From positions 1 through 8,438 of the forward strand of contig CAIWKU010000595.1 of assembly GCA_903913355.1 (NCBI GenBank): DNA of 8,438 nt. The letters are read 5' to 3'. A model generated the notes under the pieces. It was not told the origin of the DNA and did not search any database. It saw only the letters and a program-made list of their open reading frames with translations. Of the stretch, positions 1 to 5,636 are shown in pieces (the stretch's first letter is position 1; each line of letters begins with the position of its first letter). This stretch comes from an uncultured Bacteroidota bacterium (GTDB taxonomy: Bacteria > Bacteroidota > Bacteroidia > Chitinophagales > Chitinophagaceae). Made by a program: the position numbers and the translations under genes.

Positions 1-744
1 GCCAGGTTAGGCAATGATACCCTGATCTGTTTTGGTAATACAGTTCCGCTATATGGCACTACAGTTGGCTCAAGCTTTTATTGGACGCCATCTAATTCGC
101 TGAGTAATCCCAATTCTCTTTCTCCAATAGCAGGTCCTTCAAAAACAACTGTATATATACTTACAGCAAATGATACACTGGGTTGCAATAAACCCGCAAG
201 TGATACACTAATTATTACTGTAATACCACCTATCAATGCTTATGCAGGAAAAGATACCATGGTATTACCTAATCAAACCATACAACTGAATGCCAGCGGG
301 GGAAGCAGTTATTACTGGAGCCCTTCCACAGGTTTAAGTGCTATTGATATTTCTAACCCAACAGTAACTTTGGGAAGTTCTCTTGATTCAGTCAGATATA
401 CAGTGATTGTATCCAATAGTGGATGTTCGGCACAAGACCAGATAACCATACGTGTATATAAAAATGGGCCAGATATATTGGTCCCTTCCGGATTTACTCC
501 CAATGGTGATGGAAAGAATGATATCATTCGGCCCATTACGATAGGTATTACCAAGATCAATTATTTTACAGTATTTAACCGTTGGGGACAGCCAGTATTT
601 ACTACAACAGAATTCGGAAGAGGATGGGATGGTAATTTCAATGGCGTTCCACAAGGCAGCGGGACTTATGTGTATGAAACGGAAGGGGTTGATTATCTCG
701 GTAAAACTGTTTTCAGAAAAGGAACCATTGCCCTGATCAGATAA
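1..744 (+). CDS. C-terminal part of a secreted Ig-like/PKD-like repeat protein with T9SS type B (gliding-motility-associated, CHU_C) sorting domain; 5' partial
   Basis: The frame is open from base 1, so the gene starts upstream and only its last 247 residues are visible. Residues about 3-75 and 80-152 are two tandem Ig-like/PKD-like modules, each with G(N/K)DT near the start, a W(T/S)P motif, a Y.(V/I) strand and a GC. turn. From residue about 158 to the end is the C-terminal domain that sends proteins through the Bacteroidota type IX secretion system: VPSGFTPNGDGKND at 161-174, NRWG at 193-196, GWDG at 208-211, GTYVYE at 221-226, and a terminal KGTIALIR. By family knowledge such domains are recognised by the T9SS translocon, and the protein ends up on the surface or in the medium. 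The N-terminal cargo is outside the window, so its function (adhesin, enzyme or other) is unknown. The final LIR shortly before the stop suggests an intact 3' end. No T9SS or gliding gene is adjacent. Confidence 0.93.
   Translation, partial: ARLGNDTLICFGNTVPLYGTTVGSSFYWTPSNSLSNPNSLSPIAGPSKTTVYILTANDTLGCNKPASDTLIITVIPPINAYAGKDTMVLPNQTIQLNASGGSSYYWSPSTGLSAIDISNPTVTLGSSLDSVRYTVIVSNSGCSAQDQITIRVYKNGPDILVPSGFTPNGDGKNDIIRPITIGITKINYFTVFNRWGQPVFTTTEFGRGWDGNFNGVPQGSGTYVYETEGVDYLGKTVFRKGTIALIR
7..456 (+). repeat. Two tandem Ig-like/PKD-like protein modules inside the surface protein
   Basis: The encoded modules occupy about bases 7-225 and 238-456. They align by eye: GNDTLIC versus GKDTMVL, then FYWTPSNSLSNP versus YYWSPSTGLSAI, then TTVYIL versus VRYTVI, then LGCNKPASDTLIITV versus SGCSAQDQITIRV. 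Module 1 has two cysteines (residues 10 and 62) at the positions where such modules often carry a pair. Module 2 keeps only the second (residue 142). The repeat is evident at protein level; I did not see long identical DNA stretches between the two copies, so it looks old rather than recently duplicated. Confidence 0.65.
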
Positions 745-747
745 GAC

Positions 748-787
748 TTGCAGAAAATTTGTATCGTCTTTTAAATTTTGACTTTTG
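748..787 (+). promoter_or_regulatory. Weak candidate promoter for the short-chain dehydrogenase gene
   Basis: The 76-bp gap between the surface-protein stop and the dehydrogenase ATG at 821 holds two one-mismatch matches to the Bacteroidota -7 element TAnnTTTG: AAATTTTG at 773-780 and GACTTTTG at 780-787. Each has a TTG upstream at tolerable distance (748-750 with a 22-base spacer, and 759-761 with an 18-base spacer). Either would give a leader of roughly 30-45 bases. Neither match is perfect and the region is T-rich, so chance matches are likely. Confidence 0.22.
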
Positions 788-820
788 ATTCCCTTAATTT
801 CGCTTACATATCCATCCATT

Positions 821-1576
821 ATGTCTAAAACAATTTTAATTACAGGTGCCACATCCGGTTTTGGAAAAGCCATTGCTGAAGTTTTTGCAGCAGCGAACTG
901 GAATTGTATTATAACAGGCAGAAGAGCTGAAAAATTAAACAGTTTTGCCAAAGAGCTTGAAATAAAATACCCAATTAAAGTATTGCCTTTAGCATTTGAT
1001 GTACAGGATCGTGAGGCCGTATTCACTGCCATCAATGGATTACCATCCGAATGGCAGGCAATAGATGTTTTGGTAAATAATGCCGGACTGGCACTGGGAA
1101 GAGATAGTTTTGAAAATGCGAATCTGGATGATTGGGACACGATGATGAATACTAACGTAAAAGGGCTTATGTATGTATCCAAAGCTGTTATCCCTTTTTT
1201 AACCTCCCGTAAAAAAGGGCATATTATCAATATAGGTTCAACTGCCGGAAAAGAAGTGTATAAAGATGGTAATGCGTATTGTGCCAGCAAACATGCGGTA
1301 GATGCTTTGAGTAAAGCCATGCGAATCGATCTTTTGCCTTATGGTATAAAAGTTACTTCTGTGCATCCCGGTGCAGCTGAAACTGAATTCTCTATTGTCA
1401 GGTTTAAAGGAGATCAAACAAAAGCTGACCTGGTATATGATGGCTATAAAGCATTACAGGCAGAAGATGTTGCCAATATCGTTTTTTATTCTGCAAACCT
1501 GCCTGACCATGTTTGTATCAATGACTTGGTAGTAACCTGTTTATCGCAGGCAAATTCATTTTACCTGCACAAATAA
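821..1576 (+). CDS. Classical short-chain dehydrogenase/reductase (SDR), YdfG-like NAD(P)-dependent oxidoreductase
   Basis: 251-residue single-domain Rossmann oxidoreductase. Visible motifs: cofactor loop TGATSGFG at 8-15, GRR at 33-35 (a basic pair after strand 2, favouring NADPH), NNAG at 86-89, N112, and the catalytic set S140, Y153 and K157 (YCASK) with the usual 13-residue Ser-Tyr spacing. HPGAAETEF follows the active site. The run VNNAGLALG, the segment IINIGSTAG and the tail EFS.VRFKGD resemble E. coli YdfG, which oxidises L-allo-threonine, serine and 3-hydroxy acids and reduces malonic semialdehyde; that substrate is an inference here. The start is ATG 821 because the Rossmann strand begins directly after it. 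The open frame extends to a TTG at 785, but this adds 12 residues with no family counterpart. There is no Shine-Dalgarno sequence, as is usual in Bacteroidota. The stop lies 11 bp from that of the convergent FabK-like gene. The protein is probably cytosolic. Confidence 0.93.
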   Translation: MSKTILITGATSGFGKAIAEVFAAANWNCIITGRRAEKLNSFAKELEIKYPIKVLPLAFDVQDREAVFTAINGLPSEWQAIDVLVNNAGLALGRDSFENANLDDWDTMMNTNVKGLMYVSKAVIPFLTSRKKGHIINIGSTAGKEVYKDGNAYCASKHAVDALSKAMRIDLLPYGIKVTSVHPGAAETEFSIVRFKGDQTKADLVYDGYKALQAEDVANIVFYSANLPDHVCINDLVVTCLSQANSFYLHK

Positions 1577-1587
1577 TTTTATTCCCT

Positions 1588-2547
1588 TCAGGATAATGGG
1601 TTGAGTTCGGTAACAGCCTGATTAAATTCCGCAATCATTTGCTTTACGATTTCGGCTGCAGGTTTTATTTCATTGATCAGGGCACTTACCTGTCCAATTT
1701 CGAGTTCGCCTTCCACCAGGTCACCTTCAAACATTCCTTTTTTAGCCCTTGCCCTACCTAAAAGATTTTTCATCTCCTCCTGATCTGCCCCTCGCAATTC
1801 AGCGGCATGAACTTTATCAAAAAACTCGTTCTTCAATAGTCTTACCGGCATTAATTTTTTCATCGCCAGCAAAGTATCTCCTTCTACTGCCTTGATCACC
1901 GCTTGCTTAAAATTAATATGCGAAGAAGCTTCCGGTGTACATAAAAAACGACTGCCCACCTGAACGCCCTCAGCACCCAGTACCATCGCTGCCAGCATCT
2001 GTCTGCCGGAACCAATACCACCCGCCGCTATTACAGGAATTTGCACACTGTTTTTTACCAAAGGTAATAATACCAGACTGGTAGTTTCTTCACGCCCATT
2101 GTGTCCACCTGCTTCAAATCCTTCCGCAACTACGGCATCGCATCCGGCATCTTCCGCTTTTTTTGCAAACCGGCTGCTGCTTACCACATGTACTACTGTC
2201 ACCCCTTTTTCTTTTAAGTACCCAGTCCATTGTTTGGGGTTTCCAGCACTGGTAAAAACTATGGGTACTTTTTCTTCTACAATAATATTGATGAGTGCTT
2301 CCGCATCTGGATACATGAGAGGGATATTGACACCAAAAGGCTGATCCGTTGCAGCTTTACATTGACGGATATGTTCCAACAAAACATCCGGGTACATACT
2401 TCCGGCACCAATCAATCCCAATCCGCCGGTATTACTTACTGCACTCGCCAATTTCCAGCCACTGGCCCAGACCATACCAGCCTGGATGATGGGATATCGA
2501 ATCTTAAAAAGCTGGGTGATTCTATTTGCAGAAGTTTGGATATTCAT
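1588..2547 (-). CDS. FMN-dependent TIM-barrel oxidoreductase of the FabK / nitronate monooxygenase (2-nitropropane dioxygenase) family
   Basis: 319 residues, a typical FabK length. Motifs in order: RITQLFKIRYPIIQAGM at 9-25 (first barrel strand and flavin site), GGLGLIG at 41-47, PFGVNI at 70-75, SAGNP at 100-104, EGFEAGGHNG at 142-151 with the conserved catalytic histidine at 149, and AAGGI at 174-178 followed by LGAEGVQVGSRF at 190-201, the FMN phosphate site. FabK enzymes reduce enoyl-ACP in fatty-acid synthesis with FMN and NAD(P)H; nitronate monooxygenases oxidise alkyl nitronates. The QAGM motif and the overall colinearity with Streptococcus pneumoniae FabK as I recall it favour the FabK-like branch, whereas many nitronate monooxygenases carry QAPM. 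Automatic annotation usually gives nitronate monooxygenase. No fatty-acid gene is adjacent, so the substrate stays open. The gene appears monocistronic: its upstream neighbour on the same strand ends 134 bp away, with a repeat between them. Confidence 0.9.
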   Translation of the reverse strand: MNIQTSANRITQLFKIRYPIIQAGMVWASGWKLASAVSNTGGLGLIGAGSMYPDVLLEHIRQCKAATDQPFGVNIPLMYPDAEALINIIVEEKVPIVFTSAGNPKQWTGYLKEKGVTVVHVVSSSRFAKKAEDAGCDAVVAEGFEAGGHNGREETTSLVLLPLVKNSVQIPVIAAGGIGSGRQMLAAMVLGAEGVQVGSRFLCTPEASSHINFKQAVIKAVEGDTLLAMKKLMPVRLLKNEFFDKVHAAELRGADQEEMKNLLGRARAKKGMFEGDLVEGELEIGQVSALINEIKPAAEIVKQMIAEFNQAVTELNPLS

Positions 2548-2569
2548 AAATAAGGATTCAATAGGAACA

Positions 2570-2577
2570 TAAAGATA
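2570..2577 (-). promoter_or_regulatory. -7-like element upstream of the FabK-like gene
   Basis: On the minus strand bases 2577-2570 read TATCTTTA, one mismatch from the Bacteroidota -7 consensus TAnnTTTG. It lies 22 bases before the ATG at 2547, giving a plausible short leader. No TTG or TTTG is present at the -33 distance, so support is weak. Confidence 0.28.
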
Positions 2578-2608
2578 AAAGTAAGGAGGAATGATTGGTT
2601 ATTTTTTT

Positions 2609-2650
2609 CACCGCAGAGAACGGAAGCCCCGGAGGTTTCGCAGAGAAACC
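2609..2650. repeat. Intergenic CGCAGAGAA-type repeat with internal hairpin
   Basis: This short GC-richer stretch sits between the nucleotidyltransferase 3' end and the FabK-like 5' end. CGCAGAGAA occurs twice as a direct repeat (2612-2620 and 2639-2647, 27 bp apart) with a GGAAGCCCCGGAGG segment between. The second copy lies in a perfect hairpin: GGTTTC (2634-2639), loop GCAGA, GAAACC (2645-2650). From memory, CACCGCAGAG/CGCAGAGAA-type sequences recur in non-coding DNA of many Bacteroidota and other genomes, where they often generate spurious Arg-rich short reading frames (HRRERK...). An open frame at 2591-2809 is of exactly that kind and I do not call it a gene. The hairpin has no following T-tract on either strand, so it is not a standard intrinsic terminator. 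Confidence 0.5.
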
Positions 2651-2681
2651 AAAAAGGTAAGAAATGAACACTTTAATGAGA

Positions 2682-3674
2682 TTAACCGAAGTCGATTTCT
2701 GTATTGTCGCCAATATTCAGGCTACGGCTCAATCCTTTTACAGATGCATCGCTACCAATCAATGAATTGTCGAGTACCACTTCAAACAGGGTGGTATAAG
2801 AGCCGATGATACTGTCACGAACGATTGAGTGTTTGATAGAAGTGTTTGCACCAATGGCCACATGCGGACCAATAATTGCATTGGAAATATCGCATCCAGG
2901 GGCAATACTTACAGGAGGAATAATAATGGTATCCTTAAAATCATGATCACCTATAATATTACCACCAAATTTTTTCAAGAGGGTAGCATTACTTTCCAGC
3001 AGGGTTTCTTTTTTACCACAATCAAACCAGTTCTTCACTTTAAATGCCTGAAACCGTGCACCTCGTTTGATCATACAATCCAAAGCATCGGTTAAATTAT
3101 ACTCACCAAAAGTTTTGATATCCTGAGCAAATAAATGATGCAGGCACTCGAAAAGAAAATGGGTTTCTTTGATCTTATATAAGCCAACCAAAGCCATATT
3201 ACTTTTGGGAATCGATGGTTTCTCAACTACCTGGTCAATAAATCCATCATCACCTACCGAAGCCACTCCAAAATTTCGGGGGTCATCCACTTTTTTGATG
3301 CCGAGCATGCTATAAGGACTGTTAACCACTTCCTTTACATCGTATTCACAAATGGTATCTCCCAAAACAACAAACACTTCATCATCACCAACAATATTCC
3401 GGGTCAATTCAATAGCATGTCCCGTACCCTGCCGCTCGTTCTGGAAAACAAAATGGGTAATCAGGTCAGGGTAAGATTGTTTTACATATTCCTGTATTTT
3501 TTCTCCCAAGTACCCTACAATAAAAACAAATTCATTGATACCAGCCTCATGTAACTGATCTACAATAAAACTAAGAATCGTTTTACCTGCAATAGGAATT
3601 AATGCTTTGGGTTGGGTATAGGTATGGGGCCTTAATTTTGCTCCGGCGCCGGCAACTGGAATAATCGCTTTCAT
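2682..3674 (-). CDS. Sugar-phosphate nucleotidyltransferase (RmlA/GlmU-N type) with C-terminal left-handed beta-helix
   Basis: 330 residues. The catalytic domain opens with MKAIIPVAGAGAKLRPHTYTQPKALIPIAGKTI: the nucleotide-binding GAGAKLRPHT (9-18) and PKALIP (22-27). It continues with Q78, GTGHA at 83-87 and LGDT with the metal-binding D106. From about residue 237 to the end are hexapeptide turns (IIPPVS, IAPGCD, IGPHVA, IGANTS and others) of a left-handed beta-helix like that of GlmU or long RmlA-type enzymes. The reaction is NTP plus sugar-1-phosphate to NDP-sugar plus pyrophosphate, in the cytosol, feeding cell-surface polysaccharide synthesis. Base and sugar cannot be read from sequence, and no rml, glm or glycosyltransferase gene is nearby. 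In the G-x-G-x-R-L signature the arginine is lysine (K13), which I recall as common in this Bacteroidota subfamily. The start is ATG 3674, matching the family N-terminus. The frame stays open to 3788, adding 38 unlikely residues. It is divergent from glyA. Confidence 0.9.
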   Translation of the reverse strand: MKAIIPVAGAGAKLRPHTYTQPKALIPIAGKTILSFIVDQLHEAGINEFVFIVGYLGEKIQEYVKQSYPDLITHFVFQNERQGTGHAIELTRNIVGDDEVFVVLGDTICEYDVKEVVNSPYSMLGIKKVDDPRNFGVASVGDDGFIDQVVEKPSIPKSNMALVGLYKIKETHFLFECLHHLFAQDIKTFGEYNLTDALDCMIKRGARFQAFKVKNWFDCGKKETLLESNATLLKKFGGNIIGDHDFKDTIIIPPVSIAPGCDISNAIIGPHVAIGANTSIKHSIVRDSIIGSYTTLFEVVLDNSLIGSDASVKGLSRSLNIGDNTEIDFG

Positions 3675-3885
3675 GGGGGTCTTTTGCTTTTGAAAATATC
3701 GTTGTTTTCCGCCAAATCCATCCATCTTCCTTTCAAAACGTATTCTCAATAGGTCGAAAATAGGAAAAACTGCCAACATACCCCCCAACCTTCGGTTTTA
3801 GTTTAGAAATTCTCTTTTTATTTACCTCTTATCCCCGATTCCTGTAAAAAAATCAACAGGTAGCTCAATACCATAGCCCACAGCT

Positions 3886-3893
3886 TATCTTTG
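3886..3893 (+). promoter_or_regulatory. Bacteroidota -7 promoter element (TATCTTTG) for glyA
   Basis: TATCTTTG is a perfect match to the Bacteroidota sigma-factor -7 consensus TAnnTTTG. It ends 16 bases before the glyA ATG, implying transcription starting near 3898-3901 and a leader of only about 10 bases. No TTTG is found at the expected -33 position about 19 bases upstream, so the promoter may rely on the -7 element or an activator. The rest of the 235-bp divergent intergenic region (3675-3909) holds several one-mismatch minus-strand matches (for example the complement of CAAATCCA at 3713-3720), any of which might serve the nucleotidyltransferase. I cannot choose among them. Confidence 0.6.
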
Positions 3894-3909
3894 CCGGAAA
3901 TAAACACTG

Positions 3910-5190
3910 ATGCAAAGAGATACTTTGGTTTTTGACCTCATTAAACAGGAGTTGGAAAGACAACGTCATGGTATTGAACTGATTGCTTCTGAAAATTTTA
4001 CCAGCCTTCAGGTAATGCAGGCAATGGGAAATGTAATGACGAATAAATATGCCGAAGGCTACCCGGGTCGCCGTTATTATGCAGGTTGCGAAATTGTTGA
4101 TCAAACAGAGCAACTGGCCATAGATCGTTTAAAACAGATATTCGATATAGAATACGCCAATGTGCAGCCCCATAGCGGTGCCCAGGCAAATGCAGCAGTT
4201 GCACTGGCAGTATTACAGCCCGGTGATGCTATTTTAGGTCTTGATCTTAGCATGGGTGGGCATTTAACCCATGGATCGGCAGTAAACTATAGCGGTAAAT
4301 TATACAACCCCCATTTCTATGGTGTTACCAGAGAAGCTGGTTTGGTTGATTATGAGATGCTGGAAGCAAAAGCCCGGGAAGTAAAACCCAAAATGATCAT
4401 TTGTGGCGCCAGCGCGTATAGCCGGGATTGGGATTATGCCAGAATACGGAAAGTAGCAGATGAAGTGGGGGCCCTGGTTATGGCCGATATTGCCCATCCT
4501 GCCGGCTTAATCGCTAAAAAATTATTGAACGATCCCTTTGATCATTGCCATTTTGTAACCTCTACTACACATAAAACATTGAGGGGGCCAAGAGGGGGAA
4601 TAATCATGATGCGGAAAGATTTTGAAAATCCCTTTGGCTTAAAAGATGTAAAAGGCAATATCCGTATGATGAGTAACCTGATGGATATGGCTGTTTTCCC
4701 AGGTATACAGGGAGGCCCGCTGGAACATGTAATTGCTGCAAAAGCGATTGCCTTCGGAGAAATTTTAAGCGATGAATTTACAGGGTATGCGCACCAGATT
4801 ATCAAAAATGCTCAGGCATTGGCAAAAGCATTGGTTGAAAAAGACTATCGGATTATCAGTGGAGGAACAGATAATCACCTTGTATTAATAGACCTGCGTA
4901 ATAAAAATATCAGCGGTAAAAAAGCAGAACAGGCATTAGTATTGGCAGATATTACTGCCAATAAAAATATGGTGCCTTATGATGATAAAAGTGCTTTTGT
5001 TACTTCGGGCATACGTTTAGGTGTTCCAGCCATTACTACAAGAGGTATGAAAGAGGAACATATGCAATTTGTAGTAGATTCTATTGATACCGTTTTGATG
5101 AATGCAGAGGATACCCATATAATAACCAAAGTAAAGAACCAGGTAAACGAGTTCATGACTCAGTTTACATTGTATCCGGAACTGGGTTAA
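3910..5190 (+). CDS. glyA: Serine hydroxymethyltransferase
   Basis: A complete 426-residue PLP enzyme, close to the 417 of E. coli GlyA. It interconverts serine plus tetrahydrofolate with glycine plus 5,10-methylene-tetrahydrofolate, the main one-carbon source for purine, thymidylate and methionine synthesis, in the cytosol as a dimer. Visible signatures: ELIASENF at 23-30, TNKYAEGYPGRRYYAGCE at 44-61 containing catalytic E49 and Y57, the HSGAQAN loop at 88-94, H118 stacking on PLP, D193 and H196 (ADIAHPAGL), and the PLP-lysine motif STTHKTLRGPRGG with K222. All expected catalytic residues are present. The ATG at 3910 is well placed against family N-termini. A GGAA at 3896-3899 is only a poor Shine-Dalgarno sequence. 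The DUF4293 gene follows after 35 bp and is probably read through from the same promoter. Confidence 0.98.
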   Translation: MQRDTLVFDLIKQELERQRHGIELIASENFTSLQVMQAMGNVMTNKYAEGYPGRRYYAGCEIVDQTEQLAIDRLKQIFDIEYANVQPHSGAQANAAVALAVLQPGDAILGLDLSMGGHLTHGSAVNYSGKLYNPHFYGVTREAGLVDYEMLEAKAREVKPKMIICGASAYSRDWDYARIRKVADEVGALVMADIAHPAGLIAKKLLNDPFDHCHFVTSTTHKTLRGPRGGIIMMRKDFENPFGLKDVKGNIRMMSNLMDMAVFPGIQGGPLEHVIAAKAIAFGEILSDEFTGYAHQIIKNAQALAKALVEKDYRIISGGTDNHLVLIDLRNKNISGKKAEQALVLADITANKNMVPYDDKSAFVTSGIRLGVPAITTRGMKEEHMQFVVDSIDTVLMNAEDTHIITKVKNQVNEFMTQFTLYPELG

Positions 5191-5225
5191 TCACCAATTT
5201 GGAAATACAGATTATACGATTCTAT

Positions 5226-5633
5226 ATGATACAAAGAATACAAACCATTTGGTTACTGATCGCTTCCACACTGGGTTTTAGCAGTCTGAAACTTCCTTTT
5301 TATATTGGCAGTACTGGCAATACTCCCGCAGAGAATTTTACTGCTATGAGTAATACTTTTTTGATGATACTTACGGTTGCAGCAAGTATACTCGCACTTG
5401 TTTCCGTTTTTTTATACAATAATCGTAAGCTACAGTTAAAAATGGGGTTGGTGGGATGTGTCATCAGCGTACTCAATATCATTCTGTATTTTCTGGCTAT
5501 CAAAAAATATGATGCAGGGGGTATCTCGTTATTTAGTGTACTCAGCTTCGCAATTCCTATATTTTATTTATTAGCGATCAGGGGTATTTATAAAGATGAT
5601 AAGCTTGTAAAGAGTATTGATAGATTACGCTAA
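5226..5633 (+). CDS. DUF4293-family four-helix integral membrane protein
   Basis: 135 residues with four predicted membrane helices, about 8-25, 44-64, 73-92 and 101-121. The N-terminus MIQRIQTIWLL and the charged C-terminus RGIYKDDKLVKSIDRLR match what I remember of DUF4293, a Bacteroidota-restricted inner-membrane family with no known function. The loop between helices 2 and 3 (NNRKLQLK) and the C-terminal tail are basic, suggesting both face the cytoplasm with N-in topology. The start is ATG 5226, because the family begins with MIQR(I/V)QT. A TTG nine codons upstream (5199) keeps the frame open but would add a polar tail unlike the family. The gene lies 35 bp after glyA with no promoter or terminator that I can see between them, so co-transcription is likely. 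Its stop is 3 bp from the uvrA stop on the opposite strand. I assign no biochemical role. Confidence 0.85.
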   Translation: MIQRIQTIWLLIASTLGFSSLKLPFYIGSTGNTPAENFTAMSNTFLMILTVAASILALVSVFLYNNRKLQLKMGLVGCVISVLNIILYFLAIKKYDAGGISLFSVLSFAIPIFYLLAIRGIYKDDKLVKSIDRLR

Positions 5634-5636
5634 TAT

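Noticed and set aside
742..779. Possible intrinsic terminator after the surface-protein gene (AAGAC 743-747 pairing with GTCTT 766-770, then TTAAATTTT)
   Set aside because: The stem is only 5 bp, AT-rich, with an 18-base loop, and the following T-run is interrupted. Too weak to call.
388..1320. Long (310-codon) open frame on the minus strand across the end of the surface-protein gene and the dehydrogenase
   Set aside because: It runs antisense to two genes with clear family motifs, crosses the intergenic region between them, and its translation shows no recognisable motif. It is a shadow of the real coding frames.
821..2547. A functional module linking the dehydrogenase and the FabK-like oxidoreductase
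   Set aside because: The genes are convergent, not co-transcribed, and no shared substrate can be read from the sequence. Adjacency alone is not evidence.
2634..2655. Hairpin GGTTTC-GCAGA-GAAACC as a terminator for the nucleotidyltransferase gene
   Set aside because: On the minus strand the hairpin is followed by a GC-rich TCCGGGGC, not a T-tract; on the plus strand it is followed by A residues. It is better treated as part of the repeat.
2591..2809. Open frame of 72 codons on the plus strand with an Arg/Lys-rich start (FFHRRERK...)
   Set aside because: The basic stretch is a translation of the CGCAGAGAA repeat, and the rest is antisense to the nucleotidyltransferase 3' end. This is a typical spurious hypothetical.
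3787..3797. Small inverted repeat AACC-TTC-GGTT in the divergent intergenic region
   Set aside because: Four base pairs with a 3-base loop is expected by chance, and no regulatory context supports it.
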